In this document: positions 1 to 7,757 of the stretch, one piece after another
How the letters are laid out: each line of letters starts with the position of its first letter
How positions within the stretch are numbered: the first letter of the stretch is position 1
Origin: Sphingobacteriaceae bacterium GW460-11-11-14-LB5
GTDB lineage: Bacteria; Bacteroidota; Bacteroidia; Sphingobacteriales; Sphingobacteriaceae
Assembly: GCA_002151545.1 (NCBI GenBank)
Contig: CP021237.1
Location: forward strand, 1,488,001-1,552,000
Direction of reading: 5' to 3'
DNA length: 64,000 nucleotides
Program-made: the position numbers and the translations under genes
The notes under the pieces: model-generated
The model's database searches: none
Seen by the model: only the letters and a program-made list of their open reading frames with translations
Told to the model about the DNA's origin: nothing

Positions 1-1
1 C

Positions 2-397
2 TTAAAGAGTGATGCCCATAAAGTATCACAGGAGGACAAAGGATTTCTTCAAAAATGCATTATGATTATTGAAGAAAATCTGATGGAAGATAGTTTTAAC
101 GTAAAAATACTGGCATCTGATCTGGGCATGAGCCATTCTAATCTTTACAAAAGAATTAAAGCCACTTCAGGTCAGTCTGTAAATGGTTTTATCCGGTTTA
201 TCCGGTTAAGAAAGGCTGCCGAATTGTTAATCAATACCAATCTGAATATTAACGAAGCCGCTTTTAGGGTAGGCATAAATGATAGTAAATACTTTAGAGA
301 ACAGTTTCAAAAACTGTTTAAATTAACGCCATCAGAATTTATAAAGAAACACCGGAAAAGTTTTCATAAATACTATAATATTAATGCCACTACATAA
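2..397 (+). CDS. C-terminal AraC-type DNA-binding domain, probably the end of a hybrid two-component (HTCS) regulator; 5' end outside the window
   Basis: The reading frame is open from the window edge, so the gene is partial. The visible 131 residues form an AraC-type double helix-turn-helix: a first helix pair around 'ILASDLGMSHSNLYKRIK', then the linker 'FIRFIRLRKAAELL', and the second helix-turn-helix ending in 'YFREQFQKLFKLTPSEF'. The segment before it (FLQKCIMIIEENL) is typical of the linker between receiver and AraC domains in HTCS proteins of Bacteroidota. Such regulators sense glycan fragments in the periplasm and activate the adjacent polysaccharide utilisation locus. It lies directly upstream of, and in the same direction as, the carbohydrate gene cluster. 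That it is an HTCS rather than a short AraC protein is an inference, since the sensor part is not visible. Confidence 0.85.
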   Translation, partial: LKSDAHKVSQEDKGFLQKCIMIIEENLMEDSFNVKILASDLGMSHSNLYKRIKATSGQSVNGFIRFIRLRKAAELLINTNLNINEAAFRVGINDSKYFREQFQKLFKLTPSEFIKKHRKSFHKYYNINATT

Positions 398-440
398 AAG
401 TTACGCTATTTTGGGCTTTTAAAGCTGTTTATCTTAAAAC

Positions 441-475
441 GCCCCCTGCAAAGTATGATTTAGCCCCCTGTGTAA
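441..475 (+). promoter_or_regulatory. Direct repeat GCCCCCTG, 22-bp period: candidate activator site for the glycan operon
   Basis: GCCCCCTG occurs at 441-448 and again at 463-470, each followed 2-3 bases later by AAAG. A 22-bp period puts both half-sites on the same DNA face, as expected for the dimeric AraC-type domain of an HTCS regulator. It is in the 140-bp gap between the regulator and the first glycan enzyme. A related repeat with a 21-bp period lies before the first SusC gene. Confidence 0.45.
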
Positions 476-537
476 AGCTTAAAAAATTCGGTACTTCGGC
501 TTCACCAAATGTAAAGACTGAGCAGCCTAACCGTATA

Positions 538-1863
538 ATGTATCAATTGCTAAATAAAAGTATATATCTAATCTGTACATTCATCGGCATCAGCCTGGTG
601 AGTACGGCACAAGAAACACAACGGAGTACCATTGCCAGTAACGGATGGGCAAACAACTCGGTAAATGCTGTTATTTTTCGTAAAAATTCTTTGGTCAGTT
701 TTAAAGATAGCCAATATGCCGCTTATTATGATCAGGAACAAAATGTGGTATTGGCTAAACGCAAAATTGGCTCAACGCGCTGGACAGTAGTTACCACCCC
801 CTATAAAGGTGATGCGACCGATGCCCATAAATCAATTAGCATTATGATAGATGGCGATGGTTTCCTCCATATGGCCTGGGGTCAGCATAACAACAATTTA
901 AATTATGCAAAATCGGTTTCAGCAGGTTCCCTAACTTTAGGGACCAAGGAAACTATGCTTTCTGCAAAAGAAAATAAAGTTAGCTATCCAGAATTTTATA
1001 AGTTGGCGAATGGCGATCTTCTGTTTTTTTACCGTGATGGGGGCTCCGGAAATGGAAACCTGATGATCAACCGTTATAGCCTGAAGACTAAAAATTGGAC
1101 GCGTGTACAGGATGGGATGATTGATGGCGAAGGACAGCGAAATGCCTATTGGCAGGTGGCAGTAGATCAGGCTGGAACCATTCATTTATCGTGGGTGTGG
1201 CGCGAAAGCCCTGATGTAGCCAGTAACCACGATTTATGTTATGCTAAATCTACGGATGGCGGACTAAGCTGGTTAAAATCTACCAATGAAAAATATAGCC
1301 TGCCCATTACGGCATCTAATGCCGAATATGCGCTTAAAATTCCGCAAAAAAGTGAGCTGATTAACCAAACGTCGATGTTTGCTGATGCCAAGGGCAACGT
1401 ATTTATAGCTGGTTATTGGCGCGATGCGAACGAAACTATACCACAATATCACCTGGTTTTTAAAACCGGTAACCATTGGGAAGTCAGCAACCTTAATTTT
1501 AGAAAAACGGCTTTTAGTTTAAGTGGAGGGGGTACTAAACAGATTCCGATTTCGAGGCCACAGATTATCGTGTGGCCAAATGGAAAACAATATGCTGCGG
1601 GGTTGTTGTTCAGAGATACTGAACGGGGAAACAAAGTTTCCGTTGCTTTGAATGATCAGCTTGGAACAGGAAGCTGGAAGATTAAAGACCTTACTCAAAA
1701 AAGCGTTGGTGATTGGGAACCCACTTATGATACCGAACTTTGGAAAAGTAAAGGGATTTTGAGTCTGTTTTTACAGCATGTTACCCAGATAGATGGCGAA
1801 GGAAAGGCCAGCCAGGCACCAACAATTGTGCAGGCCCTGGATTGGAAACCGAAAAATAAATAA
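538..1863 (+). CDS. Secreted BNR_4-type seven-bladed beta-propeller carbohydrate-active enzyme (PL24/PL25/PL27/GH145-like)
   Basis: 441 residues with an N-terminal signal peptide (about residues 1-24, ending STAQ), so exported. The body resembles BNR_4-type proteins: 'DATDAHKSISIMIDGDGFLHMAWGQH', 'SYPEFYKLANGDLLFFYRDGGSG' and 'DLCYAKSTDGGLSW' are propeller-blade motifs. Characterised relatives include ulvan lyases, an L-rhamnose-alpha-1,4-D-glucuronate lyase and the GH145 alpha-L-rhamnosidase, which act on rhamnose-glucuronate linkages. It is first in the operon and is followed by GH43, GH105 and DUF2264 genes, which fits removal of the Rha-GlcA caps of arabinogalactan side chains. A GH105 two genes away would accept an unsaturated uronate, which argues slightly for a lyase. 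Lyase versus hydrolase cannot be decided by reading. Confidence 0.75.
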   Translation: MYQLLNKSIYLICTFIGISLVSTAQETQRSTIASNGWANNSVNAVIFRKNSLVSFKDSQYAAYYDQEQNVVLAKRKIGSTRWTVVTTPYKGDATDAHKSISIMIDGDGFLHMAWGQHNNNLNYAKSVSAGSLTLGTKETMLSAKENKVSYPEFYKLANGDLLFFYRDGGSGNGNLMINRYSLKTKNWTRVQDGMIDGEGQRNAYWQVAVDQAGTIHLSWVWRESPDVASNHDLCYAKSTDGGLSWLKSTNEKYSLPITASNAEYALKIPQKSELINQTSMFADAKGNVFIAGYWRDANETIPQYHLVFKTGNHWEVSNLNFRKTAFSLSGGGTKQIPISRPQIIVWPNGKQYAAGLLFRDTERGNKVSVALNDQLGTGSWKIKDLTQKSVGDWEPTYDTELWKSKGILSLFLQHVTQIDGEGKASQAPTIVQALDWKPKNK

Positions 1864-1878
1864 CGAATTAATGTTGAA

Positions 1879-4050
1879 ATGAAATATCCTATTGTAAAAT
1901 ATAAATTTTCCCTGCTTGCTGTTTTGTTTATGGTATCTGTAAATCTGGTACAGGCACAAAGCAAAAAAACGACCGGGGCATCCAAAGAAAACACAGCTTA
2001 TTTATTTACCTATTTTACCGGAAACGCTAAAGCAGAAGAAGCAATCCGTTTTGCTGTAAGCACCGATGGTTACCACTACAAAGCCTTAAATAATAATAAT
2101 CCGGTTATTTCTTCTGAAAAGATCAGCAGTACCGGAGGTGTTCGCGATCCACATATTTTGCGTGGTGAGGATGGCAAAACCTTTTATATGGTGGCTACCG
2201 ATATGGTTTCGGCAAATGGATGGAATGCTAACAGAGCCATGGTATTGTTGAAATCGAATGATTTGATCCATTGGACATCGTCAGTGGTTAATATTCAAAA
2301 ACGTTTTCCAAATAACGAAAATTTACTCCGCGTTTGGGCACCGCAGACCATTTATGATAAAATTGCCAAAAAATACATGGTTTACTGGTCGATGAAACAT
2401 GGCGATGATCCTGATAAAATTTATTATGCTTACGCCAATGCTGATTTTACGGACCTGGAAACCGTTCCGAAGCAGCTCTTTTTTAGTCCAACCAATGGCT
2501 CTTGTATTGATGGAGATATTATCTACGATAAAGGAAAATACAATCTGTTCTTTAAAACAGAAGGTAATGGTAATGGCATTAAAAAAGCGGTTTCTGATCA
2601 GCTAACAACAGGTTATGTGTTGCAGGATAAATATTTGCAGCAAACCAAAGAAGCGGTAGAAGGAGCAGGCGTTTTTAAACTGAACCAGAGTGACGAATAT
2701 ATCCTGATGTACGATGTGTACATGAAAGGCCGCTATCAGTTTACCAAAAGCAAAGATCTGGCAAATTTTAGTGTAGTAGATCAGGATATCACGATGGATT
2801 TTCACCCTCGGCACGGCACTATTTTGCCAATAAATCAACAAGAGTTAAACCGGTTGCTCCATCAGTGGTATAGCGTTGGGTCTGTTTTGCTTAGCCCAGA
2901 AAATAAGGCCATCAATCAAAATAATATGGTTTTAGATAGTGTAAGCCAAAAAGTTGATCTGCCTGTAAACTATGGGACAGATTTAAAGGCTTTCGATCCG
3001 CAGTTTAATACCTTTAATCAAATCAGCATTACACCAAAAGGAAAACTCGATTTTTCTAAAGGTCCTGTGAAAATTAAGCTATACATTGCCGGTCAGCAAG
3101 CTAAAACCTACGAGGTAAACGTTTCCGTAGCCAATAATCCTGTTTTAAAAGGTTATTATGCCGATCCTGAAATTTTATATTCCAATAAAACTTCGAAATA
3201 TTACATCTATCCAACCAGTGATGGTTTTACGAATTGGAGCGGCACCTATTTTAAAAGTTTCTCATCTACCGATCTGGTGAACTGGAAAGATGAAGGCAAA
3301 ATATTAGACCTTGAAAAAGACGTTTCCTGGGCAAAAAAGAATGCCTGGGCACCAACCATCATCGAAAAAAAGATTAATGGTGTGTACAAGTATTTCTATT
3401 ATTTTACAGCGGCCCAGAAAATTGGAGTTGCTGTTGCTGATGATCCGGCGGGCCCGTTTAAGGACAGTGGAAAGGCTTTAATTTCTGGTAAACCAAAAGG
3501 GATTAAAGGTGGTCAGGAGATTGATCCTGATGTGTTTAACGATCCTCAAACCCATAAAAGTTATCTCTATTGGGGAAATGGTTATATGGCGGTTGCACCA
3601 TTAAATGACGATATGGTTTCGATTGATACCACTGCGATTAAAATCATTACGCCAAACAACGGTTTTAGAGAAGGTACAGAAGTTTTTTATCGCAATGGAA
3701 AGTATTACTTCTTATGGTCGGAAGATGATACCCGGAGCGAAAATTATAGGGTACGTTATGGTTTTTCTGATTCACCTACGGGTAAAATAACCATTCCGGA
3801 AAATAACCTGATTCTGGCCAAAGATGTAACACAAGGTATTTACGGCACAGGGCATAACAGCGTGATCAAAGTTAACGGAAAAGACGAATGGTACATGGTT
3901 TACCATCGCTTTAGCAGGCCAAAAGGCATTTTGATGGGAAGAGCTGCAGGGTACAATCGAGAGGTTTGCATCGATAAAATGGAATTTAACGAAGATGGAA
4001 CCATTAAACCTGTAGTACCAACAGTAAACGGCATTAAACCCATACACTAA
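1879..4050 (+). CDS. Secreted protein with two tandem GH43 (five-bladed beta-propeller) domains
   Basis: 723 residues with a signal peptide (to about residue 27, VQAQ). Two GH43 domains are visible. The first (about 38-330) has a base candidate in 'GGVRDPHIL' (D90), a modulator in 'SCIDGDII' (D211 or D213) and an acid candidate in 'VEGAGVF' (E261). The second (about 422-715) has 'YYADPEIL' (D429), 'EIDPDVF' (D549) and 'REGTEVF' (E598). Both look catalytically complete. GH43 enzymes hydrolyse alpha-L-arabinofuranosides, beta-xylosides or beta-galactosides; in an arabinogalactan locus side-chain arabinofuranosidase or galactosidase activity is most likely. The stop codon overlaps the start of the GH105 gene by one base, showing tight operon packing. 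The substrate of each domain is unknown. Confidence 0.85.
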   Translation: MKYPIVKYKFSLLAVLFMVSVNLVQAQSKKTTGASKENTAYLFTYFTGNAKAEEAIRFAVSTDGYHYKALNNNNPVISSEKISSTGGVRDPHILRGEDGKTFYMVATDMVSANGWNANRAMVLLKSNDLIHWTSSVVNIQKRFPNNENLLRVWAPQTIYDKIAKKYMVYWSMKHGDDPDKIYYAYANADFTDLETVPKQLFFSPTNGSCIDGDIIYDKGKYNLFFKTEGNGNGIKKAVSDQLTTGYVLQDKYLQQTKEAVEGAGVFKLNQSDEYILMYDVYMKGRYQFTKSKDLANFSVVDQDITMDFHPRHGTILPINQQELNRLLHQWYSVGSVLLSPENKAINQNNMVLDSVSQKVDLPVNYGTDLKAFDPQFNTFNQISITPKGKLDFSKGPVKIKLYIAGQQAKTYEVNVSVANNPVLKGYYADPEILYSNKTSKYYIYPTSDGFTNWSGTYFKSFSSTDLVNWKDEGKILDLEKDVSWAKKNAWAPTIIEKKINGVYKYFYYFTAAQKIGVAVADDPAGPFKDSGKALISGKPKGIKGGQEIDPDVFNDPQTHKSYLYWGNGYMAVAPLNDDMVSIDTTAIKIITPNNGFREGTEVFYRNGKYYFLWSEDDTRSENYRVRYGFSDSPTGKITIPENNLILAKDVTQGIYGTGHNSVIKVNGKDEWYMVYHRFSRPKGILMGRAAGYNREVCIDKMEFNEDGTIKPVVPTVNGIKPIH

Positions 4051-5183
4051 TGAAATTAAGATTATACCAGTTACTTTTTTTATGGTTGTTTTTTAGCAGC
4101 ATTGTGCTAAATGCACAAACTTCAACCTCAAAAGAAGAAGTGCTCGAAATGCTTAACCGCGCAAATGCCTATTGGCAAAATAACAATAAACCCGAAGTAC
4201 GTGCTTTTTGGGATCATGCTGCTTACCATACCGGAAATATGGAACTTTACGGAATTACCAGAAATGAAACTTACCGTAAATATTCAGAAGACTGGGCCGT
4301 TTATAACCAATGGATGGGTGCAAAATCGACCGATAAATCCAAATGGAAATATAAATACGGCGAAACAGATGAATATGTGCTGTTTGGCGATTGGCAAATC
4401 TGCTTTCAAACCTATATCGATCTCTATCACTTAAAACCCGAAGAATATAAAATTGCAAGGGCAAAAGAGGTGATGCAATACGAAATGAGCACACCCAACA
4501 GCGATTATTGGTGGTGGGCCGATGGCTTGTACATGGTAATGCCAGTGATGACCAAACTTTATAAGGTAACTGGCGATCAAAAATACCTGGATAAACTGTA
4601 CGAATATTTTAGGTATGCCAACAGTATTATGTACGATAAAAAGGAAAAACTTTATTATCGCGATGCCAAATACGTTTATCCAAAACATAAAAGTGCCAAT
4701 GGTAAAAAAGATTTTTGGGCAAGGGGCGATGGTTGGGTATTTGCAGGTTTGGCGAAAGTGTTGAAAGATCTGCCCCTTAACGATCCGCACCGCAATGAAT
4801 ATTTAACCAAGTACCTGAATATGGCCAAAGCAATTGTTAAAAGCCAGCAGGCAGAAGGCTATTGGACCAGAAGCATCCTCGATGCGCAACACGCCCCGGG
4901 ACCTGAAACCAGTGGCACATCCTTTTTTACTTATGGTTTATTGTGGGGGATTAACAACGGCTATTTAAAAGAAAAAACCTACTTACCTGCAGCACAAAAA
5001 GCATGGACATACCTAAGCAGAACCGCATTGCAACCTAACGGTAAACTAGGTTATGTACAGCCGATAGGGGAGAAAGCCATTCCGGGTCAGGTGGTTGATG
5101 TAAATTCTACTGCGAATTTTGGTATAGGGGCCTTTTTATTGGCAGGAAGCGAAATGTACCGCTATTTATCGAATAAAAATTAA
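4050..5183 (+). CDS. GH105 unsaturated uronyl hydrolase
   Basis: 377 residues, signal peptide to about residue 22 (VLNAQ). The sequence follows the GH88/GH105 alpha6/alpha6 barrel: 'YGETDEYVLFGDWQICFQTYIDLY', the key 'WWWADGLYMVMPVM' with the catalytic aspartate D158, and 'FWARGDGWVFAGLAKVL'. These enzymes hydrate the double bond of 4,5-unsaturated uronic acids at the non-reducing end of lyase products and so release them. Characterised members act on unsaturated rhamnogalacturonan, ulvan or glucuronyl-galactose disaccharides; the latter would suit arabinogalactan. It starts inside the stop codon of the GH43 gene (TAATG), so is probably translationally coupled. Confidence 0.88.
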   Translation: MKLRLYQLLFLWLFFSSIVLNAQTSTSKEEVLEMLNRANAYWQNNNKPEVRAFWDHAAYHTGNMELYGITRNETYRKYSEDWAVYNQWMGAKSTDKSKWKYKYGETDEYVLFGDWQICFQTYIDLYHLKPEEYKIARAKEVMQYEMSTPNSDYWWWADGLYMVMPVMTKLYKVTGDQKYLDKLYEYFRYANSIMYDKKEKLYYRDAKYVYPKHKSANGKKDFWARGDGWVFAGLAKVLKDLPLNDPHRNEYLTKYLNMAKAIVKSQQAEGYWTRSILDAQHAPGPETSGTSFFTYGLLWGINNGYLKEKTYLPAAQKAWTYLSRTALQPNGKLGYVQPIGEKAIPGQVVDVNSTANFGIGAFLLAGSEMYRYLSNKN

Positions 5184-5195
5184 ATTTTAAAACTA

Positions 5196-6443
5196 ATGAA
5201 ATTAAGAAATATCTGCATTACAGCTTTACTCATCACATTGATTGGCGGAACTGTATTTGCACAAAAGAAAGCCAAAAACACCAAAAGCGCAGTTTTAACC
5301 GACAGGCAGTTCTGGTTGCAGCAAATGGATAAGATGGTGAAACCTGTTTTATATAACCTGGCTAAAGATAGCCTGCGGATTGCAATGCCGAAGGTTACCT
5401 CTATCCATATTGATAATAAAGAGCACCGCATTAAGGTACAATATGTCGAGGTTTTGGGCAGGGTTTTAAGTGGTATTGCGCCATGGTTACAGTTAGAAGG
5501 AGGTTCTGCAGAAGAAGTGGCTTTACGTAAACAATATCGCGAATGGGCGCTTCAAGGGTTAAAAAATGCATTGGATTCAAATGCCAATGATTTTATGAAT
5601 TTCGATATCGGCGGGCAGCAACTGGTAGATGCTTCTTATGTCGCATTGGCGCTGGTTCGTGCGCCCTGGTTATGGGAAAACCTGGATAAGAAAAACCAGG
5701 AGCTGATGATGAAATCGATCATTACCACCAGAAGATTTAAACCTGTTTTTTCTAACTGGTTATTGTTTTCTGCTATGAACGAAGCTTTTCTGGCCAAATT
5801 TGGTTACAGCTGGGATCCCATGCGGGTTGATTATGCCTTGCAACAAATGGAGCAATGGTATACTGGGGATGGCATGTACACCGATGGAACATCCTTCGCT
5901 TTCGATTATTACAACAGTTATGTTATCCACCCTTATCTGGCTACTTTGGCCAATATCATTGGTGCTAAAACGAACAGTTATAAAGAAATGTTCGATAAAA
6001 TTAAAAAGCGGAACGAACGATATGCGGTAATCCAGGAGCGATTAATCAATGCCGATGGCACTTATCCTGCAACTGGTCGTTCTATCATTTACCGTGGTGC
6101 AGCATTTCATCATTTGGCCGATATGGCCTGGAGAAAGGCATTACCAAAACAGTTAAGTCCGGCACAGGTCCGTTGCGCTTTAACAGCCGTCATCAAAAAA
6201 ACTTTAGAAAGTCCTGGTACCTATAAAAACGGTTGGTTAACCATTGGTTTATATGGTGATCAACCCAATCTGGGCGATTTTTATAACAACCAGGGTAGTC
6301 CTTACATCGCTTCAAATATCTTTTTGCCATTGGGCCTGTCAGAAACGGATCCCTTTTGGGCAAACCCTGCCGAGAAATGGAGTGCGCAAAAAATCTGGAG
6401 CGGAGAAAATTTTGAAAATGATCACAGTGCAAGTTTAAAATAA
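5196..6443 (+). CDS. DUF2264 family protein, likely GH154-type exo-beta-glucuronidase
   Basis: 415 residues with a signal peptide (to about residue 23, VFAQ). The pattern 'DRQFWLQQMDKMVKPVLYNLAKDSLR', 'YVEVLGRVLSGIAPWL', 'NFDIGGQQLVDASYVALAL', 'YTDGTSFAFDYYNSYVIHPYL' and 'DGTYPATGRSIIYRGAAFHHLA' is the DUF2264 signature, an alpha/alpha-barrel family. DUF2264 proteins of arabinogalactan loci have been classed as GH154 beta-glucuronidases, and the neighbouring GH105, GH43 and BNR_4 genes fit removal of glucuronic acid from side chains. It is 12 bases downstream of the GH105 gene. The family is clear; the activity is inferred from context and from my memory of the CAZy family. Confidence 0.75.
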   Translation: MKLRNICITALLITLIGGTVFAQKKAKNTKSAVLTDRQFWLQQMDKMVKPVLYNLAKDSLRIAMPKVTSIHIDNKEHRIKVQYVEVLGRVLSGIAPWLQLEGGSAEEVALRKQYREWALQGLKNALDSNANDFMNFDIGGQQLVDASYVALALVRAPWLWENLDKKNQELMMKSIITTRRFKPVFSNWLLFSAMNEAFLAKFGYSWDPMRVDYALQQMEQWYTGDGMYTDGTSFAFDYYNSYVIHPYLATLANIIGAKTNSYKEMFDKIKKRNERYAVIQERLINADGTYPATGRSIIYRGAAFHHLADMAWRKALPKQLSPAQVRCALTAVIKKTLESPGTYKNGWLTIGLYGDQPNLGDFYNNQGSPYIASNIFLPLGLSETDPFWANPAEKWSAQKIWSGENFENDHSASLK

Positions 6444-6528
6444 CTAATTAATTAAATATCAGATAACTAAATAATTAAGAAGATGTTATGTAAATTCCAT
6501 CTTTAAAACATTAAAATTATTGATTAAC

Positions 6529-7650
6529 ATGATGAATAAGAGAATCAGTTTTGTTTTAGGATTTATCGCCTTTGTTTTGTTGCTAAACGGAAACATTTCA
6601 GCACAACAGGCCTATACTTCTTTTACGCCGGGTAAAATTTGGAAAGATAATAAAGGCGTTCATATTAATGCACACGGTGGTGGTATTGTAGAATATAAAG
6701 GAACCTATTATTGGTTTGGAGAGCATAAAATTGAAGGCGAAAAAGGAAATACAGCGCAGGTAGGTGTACATTGTTATTCTTCAAAAGATTTATACAATTG
6801 GAAAGATGAAGGTATTGCGCTTCCGGTTTCTGAAGACCTGAAAAGTGATATTGCTAAAGGTTGTATTCTGGAGCGTCCAAAAGTGGTATACAACAAAAAA
6901 ACCAAAAAGTTTGTGATGTGGTTTCACCTGGAGCTTTTGGGTAAAGGTTATGCAGCGGCAAGATCAGGTGTTGCAGTGGCCGATCGCCCAACAGGGCCAT
7001 ATACTTTTATCAAAAGTTACCGCCCAAATCCAGGTAAAATGCCTTTCTATGCTGAAGGAACACCTGAAAAGGATCAGGTAAATTGCGAAAAACCTGCAAA
7101 TAAGAGCGATGGTTTTTTCTGTAGGGATTTAGCTGGTGGCCAGATGGCCAGGGATATGACTGTTTTTGTAGATGATGACGGAAAAGCTTATCACATATTT
7201 TCTTCAGAAGAGAATTTTACGCTTCATTTAGCAGAATTAACCCCCGATTATTTAGGCCACACTGGCAAATTTATCAGGATTTATGTGGGTCAACAAACAG
7301 AAGCACCAGCCTTATTTAAGAAAAACGGAGTTTATTACATGGTTGGTTCGGGTTGTACAGGCTGGGCACCAAATCCGGCACGATGGTTTAAATCAAATTC
7401 CATCTGGGGTCCCTGGACCTATATGGGGAACCCTTGTCAGGGCGAGGGTGCTAAATTAACCTACGGCGGTCAGAGTACACATGTGCTTCCTGCCCCGGGT
7501 AAAAAAGGAGACTTTATTTTTATGGCCGATAAATGGGAACCCAAAAATGCCATCGATGGCCGTTATTTATGGTTGCCGATCAAATTTGAAGGCGATAAAA
7601 TTTCGATAAACTGGGCAGACGAATGGAATCTGAGCGTGTTTAAAAAGTAG
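6529..7650 (+). CDS. GH43 subfamily 24-like exo-beta-1,3-galactanase
   Basis: 373 residues from the ATG at 6529, with a signal peptide ending near ISAQQ. It carries 'GVHINAHGGGIVEYKGTYYW', 'CILERPKVVYN' and 'YGGQSTHVL', which mark the exo-beta-1,3-galactanase branch of GH43 (subfamily 24). In studied members the usual aspartate base is absent: a glutamate is the acid and a glutamine is thought to act as base. Matching residues here are E258 in 'TEAPALF', Q315 in 'YGGQSTH' and the auxiliary E116 in 'ERPKV'. The enzyme would release galactose, bypassing side chains, from the beta-1,3-galactan backbone of type II arabinogalactan. A TTG at 6520 in frame is a less likely start. It is the gene that most directly points to arabinogalactan as substrate. 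Confidence 0.85.
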   Translation: MMNKRISFVLGFIAFVLLLNGNISAQQAYTSFTPGKIWKDNKGVHINAHGGGIVEYKGTYYWFGEHKIEGEKGNTAQVGVHCYSSKDLYNWKDEGIALPVSEDLKSDIAKGCILERPKVVYNKKTKKFVMWFHLELLGKGYAAARSGVAVADRPTGPYTFIKSYRPNPGKMPFYAEGTPEKDQVNCEKPANKSDGFFCRDLAGGQMARDMTVFVDDDGKAYHIFSSEENFTLHLAELTPDYLGHTGKFIRIYVGQQTEAPALFKKNGVYYMVGSGCTGWAPNPARWFKSNSIWGPWTYMGNPCQGEGAKLTYGGQSTHVLPAPGKKGDFIFMADKWEPKNAIDGRYLWLPIKFEGDKISINWADEWNLSVFKK

Positions 7651-7757
7651 AGAAAAAACAAATTTTATATAAAACCCAGATGATGGATTGCGGAGAAATA
7701 CGCAAATTAGGAACCCTTTTGCCTAAAAAATCCAGGTCATCAAAAAAACAGTTCAAA

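Noticed and set aside
4431..4790. Hydrophobic minus-strand frame opposite GH105
   Set aside because: Apparent hydrophobicity is the reverse of Lys-rich codons; the GH105 frame has its catalytic motif here.
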